Source: a virus
Length of the DNA: 23,737 nt
IMG/VR virus record: IMGVR_UViG_3300031603_000029
Coordinates: 1-23,737 of that record
Strand: one strand, 5' to 3'
The notes under the pieces were generated by a model. That model searched no databases and was not told the DNA's origin. It saw only the letters and a program-made list of their open reading frames with translations. Of the stretch, positions 21,945 through 23,737 are shown piece after piece. The position numbers were made by a program, and so were the translations under genes. The first letter of the stretch is position 1; each line of letters begins with the position of its first letter.

Positions 21945-22276
21945 TATGCCGCCTCCGTCCAAGGTACGCCTGTAGCGGTAGTCGCGTTTTTAACGATCTG
22001 CGCGTCTACCCTTTCGGTGCGATTAGCTTCAATACCGGCTTTGTCGAACCCTTCGCTATCCCAAACCCATTGCAAAACTGCGGCTTCGGTTAGATCAGCA
22101 TAAGGTACATATCCTGCGGCTGAAGCATCATAGGTAGTGACAAACTTACCTGCTTCGACTGCGCTCTCAGTTGATCCTTCGTTTTGTGCTAGGCATTGCC
22201 AAATAACTTGGAATACGCCTCCGTCTGAATCGGTGTGGGTCATGTTTTGTACTGACCACGTTGTTGTTACTGCCAT
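21944..22276 (-). CDS. DUF7936-type phage protein (110 aa)
   Basis: 110 residues beginning MAVTTTWSVQNMTHTDSDGG, with VFQVIWQCLAQ, YVPYADLTEAAVLQWVW and NRTERVDAQIVKN. This pattern is known from many marine phage and cyanophage proteins grouped as DUF7936. The family lies near tail fibre genes but has no assigned activity; a tail accessory or fibre assembly role is a guess. CAGGAG lies seven bases before the ATG, and the gene follows the previous one after two bases. Confidence 0.7.
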   Translation of the reverse strand: MAVTTTWSVQNMTHTDSDGGVFQVIWQCLAQNEGSTESAVEAGKFVTTYDASAAGYVPYADLTEAAVLQWVWDSEGFDKAGIEANRTERVDAQIVKNATTATGVPWTEAA

Positions 22277-22278
22277 AA

Positions 22279-22557
22279 TTAGGCTCCTGTGCTTTCGTTA
22301 ATGGTAATTTCTTCTGGGACTATAGCGGCTAGGTGTGTATTCCAAGCGGTTACAACATCACTTGTCCATAGTAGGGTCGCTAAGGAAGTTAACCCTAGCT
22401 CTTCAATGATGGGCGCACCCAACCTGTCTGCCCCTAATTCTGTTGTTTCAGTGCCAATTAGATATTCAACCCCTTCTGAAACTACGGTACGCTTCGTCTT
22501 TACATTTAAGATATTAAAGGGCTTTACAATAGTAACTTCTATAACTTCAGTATTCAT
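22279..22557 (-). CDS. Small unknown protein downstream of tail fibre (92 aa)
   Basis: 92 residues beginning MNTEVIEVTIVKPFNILNVK, with an initial beta pattern, a central IIEELGLTSLATLLW helix and an acidic end. AAGGA, overlapping the fibre stop codon, serves as ribosome-binding site. It sits directly between the tail fibre and the DUF7936-type gene, so it is probably tail-related, perhaps a fibre chaperone, but no family was recognised. Confidence 0.55.
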   Translation of the reverse strand: MNTEVIEVTIVKPFNILNVKTKRTVVSEGVEYLIGTETTELGADRLGAPIIEELGLTSLATLLWTSDVVTAWNTHLAAIVPEEITINESTGA

Positions 22558-22567
22558 TGTTTAATCC

Positions 22568-23737
22568 TTATGTAATGCTTACGACGGTGCTGTAGGCGAG
22601 AACTTCTATAGATGATACTGTGTTCCACTCTGATCCCGCTGTGTTTACAAAGGTCACAGTGTAAGACGTCCCGCTAGTATGTGAGGCAGACACGGTTATA
22701 CCACTGTTGGCTAAACTGGTAGCCGTGAAATAGTGGCTATCACTGACATAGTTTGTACAATGTATAATACCCGTCGCATATCGTCTGGTACTGGATGAAG
22801 ATGTTGTACCTTCAACATTGTAGAAAACAGAGTGGGGGTACCAAGACCCATCCGAACCATGAGTAATGGTGAATGTGGTTGTTTCGGCCCCTGTTTTCGT
22901 CATTGAGACTTTTAAGTGGCCGCTCTCAGATATTGCACCATTCACGGATAGCGGGAAGTTTGGGGTTGAGTCTCCTATGCCTACGTTGCCGTCCGACCCT
23001 TGGACAAACAGCGCATGAGTATTGGTATCAGACTCAACCCTAAAGTCACGGTCTAGGCCACCCTCGTTAAAGGTAGTAGCAGTACCCGTTAGTTGCAGTA
23101 ATTGGTTGTTCGTTCCTGTGCCTCCCACACAAAAATTGTGGTAGTTATTAGAGCCTGTATTAGCGCTATCCGCTACATACTGCATAAAATAGGTAGCCAT
23201 TGGCCCTACAAACGAGTATGTGCAGGTTTGGGTTTCATTTAAAGGTCTTACAACTACACCATCAGTATCATTGTTTGTAAGCTGTCTTACGTCTAAAGTA
23301 GCGGCAGGGGCAGACCGATTGATACCTATTTTACTGTCGTTTCCATTAACAAAAAAGCAGTGAGTTTCGCCATCAGACTCAACCCTGAAGTCAGCGTCTA
23401 TGCCACCTTCGTTGAATACCACGCTACCAGAGTTAGCAATAGCCATAGCATTAACCCAAGTTATGGCGGTGTCTGCTGTGCCACTGGGAGCTACATAGGA
23501 AGTAATCGATCCAAGATTATCAAAAGCTATGCGTGCCGCTGGATCGGTTTCAATATACTTATCTCCACCTGATGAAGCGTAGTAGTTGTTACATCCCACC
23601 CATAGTTGCTCGTTAGAAGTTGAATCAAAACCCTGTATCATTCCTTGTGAAGATAATTGTAATGAACTTACTTGACTGTTTTGACCGGCTTTAGGGATTA
23701 CACCGAAGCCTACGTTGCCAGAGGAGTCAATGCGCAT
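22568..23737 (-). CDS. Tail fibre protein, C-terminal part (start outside window)
   Basis: At least 389 residues of a fibre; the frame is still open at the window edge. The first visible residues (MRIDSSGNVGFG) match the interior phrase common in fibre repeats, so the M is probably not the start. Two copies of a roughly 33-residue unit FNEGG(I/L)DxDFRVESDxxTHxxFVxG occur at residues 107-139 and 222-254, each followed by a (K/N)(I/V)GI turn. Residues 264-389 form a distinct Ser/Thr-rich beta domain that is the likely host-contact tip. The visible C-terminus shows no intramolecular chaperone (peptidase S74) motif. Being first of the visible leftward genes, it heads a tail module. Confidence 0.75.
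   Translation of the reverse strand: MRIDSSGNVGFGVIPKAGQNSQVSSLQLSSQGMIQGFDSTSNEQLWVGCNNYYASSGGDKYIETDPAARIAFDNLGSITSYVAPSGTADTAITWVNAMAIANSGSVVFNEGGIDADFRVESDGETHCFFVNGNDSKIGINRSAPAATLDVRQLTNNDTDGVVVRPLNETQTCTYSFVGPMATYFMQYVADSANTGSNNYHNFCVGGTGTNNQLLQLTGTATTFNEGGLDRDFRVESDTNTHALFVQGSDGNVGIGDSTPNFPLSVNGAISESGHLKVSMTKTGAETTTFTITHGSDGSWYPHSVFYNVEGTTSSSSTRRYATGIIHCTNYVSDSHYFTATSLANSGITVSASHTSGTSYTVTFVNTAGSEWNTVSSIEVLAYSTVVSIT
22976..23074 (-). repeat. Fibre repeat unit, copy 2
   Basis: Encodes FNEGGLDRDFRVESDTNTHA and continues to NVGIG, a diverged copy of the unit at 23321-23419. Both lie in the tail fibre gene about 345 bases apart. Confidence 0.75.
23321..23419 (-). repeat. Fibre repeat unit, copy 1
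   Basis: Encodes FNEGGIDADFRVESDGETHC and continues to KIGIN, the partner of the copy at 22976-23074. Confidence 0.75.

Noticed and set aside
1-23737. tRNA genes, integrase, attachment sites, insertion sequences
   Set aside because: None could be recognised; coding density leaves no gap above about 75 bases and no recombinase or transposase motifs were seen.

Overview
This window is part of the genome of a tailed bacteriophage, most likely a lytic podovirus-type phage of a Gram-negative, probably marine, bacterium. The grounds are a compact replication module with a family A DNA polymerase, a DnaB-like helicase, a FEN-type 5' exonuclease and an endonuclease VII; a cobalamin-dependent (class II) ribonucleotide reductase; and a run of large alanine-, glycine- and glutamine-rich structural proteins of the kind ejected with the DNA by short-tailed phages. 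The gene content recalls the SIO1/VpV262/cobavirus group (Zobellviridae), but that placement is a guess from content. There is no integrase, repressor, tRNA or CRISPR array in the window. Terminase, portal, capsid, RNA polymerase and primase genes are also absent and presumably lie outside it.

Left arm (1-10687, all + strand): early and DNA-metabolism genes, packed almost without gaps and mostly joined by 4-base ATGA/GTGA overlaps. It opens with the end of an unknown gene, a small unknown gene, a left-handed beta-helix hexapeptide-repeat protein, three tiny coiled-coil proteins that look like relatives of one another, and a 32-residue membrane peptide. Next come the helicase, a small ORF, a DNA polymerase I-type enzyme divided into two ORFs (exonuclease half and palm half), small ORFs, a probable OB-fold ssDNA-binding protein, the 5' exonuclease, endonuclease VII, a metallophosphoesterase, class II ribonucleotide reductase and a DUF3310 (T7 gp1.7-like) protein.

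Centre (10678-10735): a convergent junction with two adjacent hairpins, each followed by a T tract on a different strand. They look like back-to-back terminators for the two arms.

Right arm (10736-23737, all - strand; transcription order is from 23737 downwards): a tail fibre (its start lies beyond the window), two small tail-associated proteins (one a DUF7936-type protein), a 53-residue membrane protein (holin candidate), a tail hub/stabilisation-type protein, a small beta-rich protein, then four consecutive internal/ejection-protein candidates of 404, 1101, 403 and 750 residues, an M15 peptidase endolysin, and a coil-membrane-coil protein. The 1101-residue protein contains about 270 residues of almost pure Ala/Glu/Lys/Gln helix resembling TolA, followed by a proline-rich stretch.

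The most noteworthy points are the polymerase split between the TGRLSS motif and motif A, the TolA-like ejection protein, the hexapeptide protein with a perfect Shine-Dalgarno sequence in its central, consensus-breaking repeat, the opposed terminators, and a perfect 12-bp tandem repeat in one of the very few intergenic gaps. Nearly all other sequence is coding; no intergenic stretch exceeds about 75 bases.
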